Shown here: piece after piece, positions 6,406-6,704 of the stretch
Numbering within the stretch: position 1 is the stretch's first letter
Layout: every line of letters starts with the position of its first letter
Assembly (NCBI GenBank): GCA_018647275.1
Contig: JABGTH010000213.1
Coordinates: 1-6,704, forward strand
Source of the DNA: Paracoccaceae bacterium
GTDB lineage: Bacteria > Pseudomonadota > Alphaproteobacteria > Rhodobacterales > Rhodobacteraceae
Reading direction: 5' to 3'
DNA length: 6,704 nt
Notes under the pieces: generated by a model
Databases searched by the model: none
Told to the model about the DNA's origin: nothing
What the model saw: only the letters and a program-made list of their open reading frames with translations
Translations under genes and position numbers: made by a program

Positions 6406-6704
6406 ATCGATCCAGAATTGTTGCCTGTAAAAGAATACACCGGTGTGACGGATGACACAAATATGCCCAAAAAGGAGGCATTTGCCCTCTTTTTTGGGCT
6501 ATTTTCGGGCCATTTGTTTGACAATCCGGTTCTCCCATGTTGTTTGGCCGCTAAATTAGAATGACGGGAAGACGACACCATTTCGTTTGTATCAATATTT
6601 GCGAATTTGAGCGGTACTCTGAACGTGTTGCTGGCGCTGGGAAATTGCGCGGGCCAAGAACAGAGTGAGCTGAACGCTTGGTTTGAGCCATCATGAGATA
6701 AGTG
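6406..6704. other. Stretch without an identifiable gene
   Basis: Besides the hairpin at 6465-6499 and a 10-bp palindrome ACACCGGTGT at 6437-6446, I recognise nothing. A minus-strand frame is open from the right edge to TGA at 6404-6402, about 100 codons, and its stop overlaps the apparent kdsD start as ATGA. Its translation is rich in serine and asparagine, matches no family I know, and would have to run through the hairpin. Short plus-strand frames (for example ATG 6561, 35 codons) also look like chance. It may be decayed sequence continuous with the kdsD damage. Confidence 0.4.
6465..6499. terminator. Terminator-like hairpin, A-rich on one arm and T-rich on the other (possibly bidirectional)
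   Basis: GCCCAAAAA at 6465-6473 pairs with TTTTTGGGC at 6491-6499; inner bases GAGGCA and TGCCCTC extend the stem with a bulge around a very short loop. The stem is flanked by TATTTTC on the plus strand side and reads into ATATTTG on the other strand, so it could terminate in either direction. No intact gene ends next to it within the window. On the minus strand it would stop transcripts coming from the right before they reach the kdsD remnant. Confidence 0.55.

Noticed and set aside
6518..6546. Perfect TTGACA hexamer pointing right.
   Set aside because: No acceptable -10 hexamer lies 16-18 bases downstream (TGTTTG matches poorly), and no gene follows in the window.
6355..6564. Plus-strand frame with a glycine-rich start (FGDGGGGVVLGHIDPELL), faintly like a calcium-binding repeat tail.
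   Set aside because: It has no start codon at its beginning, is antisense to the alanine-rich kdsD N-terminal remnant, and reads through the hairpin.
6402..6704. About 100-codon minus-strand frame open from the right edge, with a TGA overlapping the kdsD ATG as ATGA.
   Set aside because: Composition is Ser/Asn-rich without a recognisable domain, and the frame passes through a strong hairpin; the ATGA overlap alone is not enough to call a gene.

Overview
The window looks like a chromosomal core segment of an alphaproteobacterium, most likely a marine member of the Rhodobacterales (Roseobacter group). The evidence is the wording of the proteins (aspartokinase, GAF-type PtsP, DUF1178, KpsF/KdsD) and the gene order nudix - DUF1178 - SDR - lysC - ptsP. 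The assignment comes from recognising families by eye; no database was searched. Base composition looks moderate, lower in GC than many Rhodobacterales.

Layout. At the left edge, on the minus strand, lies the first 80 codons of modA (periplasmic molybdate-binding protein) with its signal peptide; the gene leaves the window. A divergent intergenic stretch (242-393) separates it from a plus-strand series: a Nudix hydrolase (394-864), a DUF1178 protein (984-1430), a short-chain dehydrogenase/reductase (1435-2079, 4 bases after DUF1178), aspartate kinase lysC (2183-3421) and ptsP, enzyme I of the nitrogen-related phosphotransferase system (3473-5713). On the minus strand, convergent with ptsP and sharing stop-codon bases with it, lies kdsD/kpsF (arabinose-5-phosphate isomerase), which appears to be a decayed pseudogene (5710-6405). 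The last 300 bases hold a terminator-like hairpin and no gene I can identify.

How the genes work. lysC commits aspartate to lysine, threonine, methionine and diaminopimelate synthesis. ptsP starts a regulatory phosphorelay from PEP that normally ends on EIIA-Ntr and links nitrogen/carbon status to gene control. The Nudix, DUF1178 and SDR proteins have no assigned pathway. modA belongs to a separate molybdate uptake operon.

Main point of interest. kdsD is intact only in its C-terminal part (end of the SIS domain plus two CBS domains). Reading all three minus-strand frames by hand recovers upstream remnants: an apparent start codon followed by an in-frame stop at codon 3, a large internal deletion removing most of the SIS core, and a second small deletion with a frameshift. 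I found no new defence, mobile or CRISPR system here.
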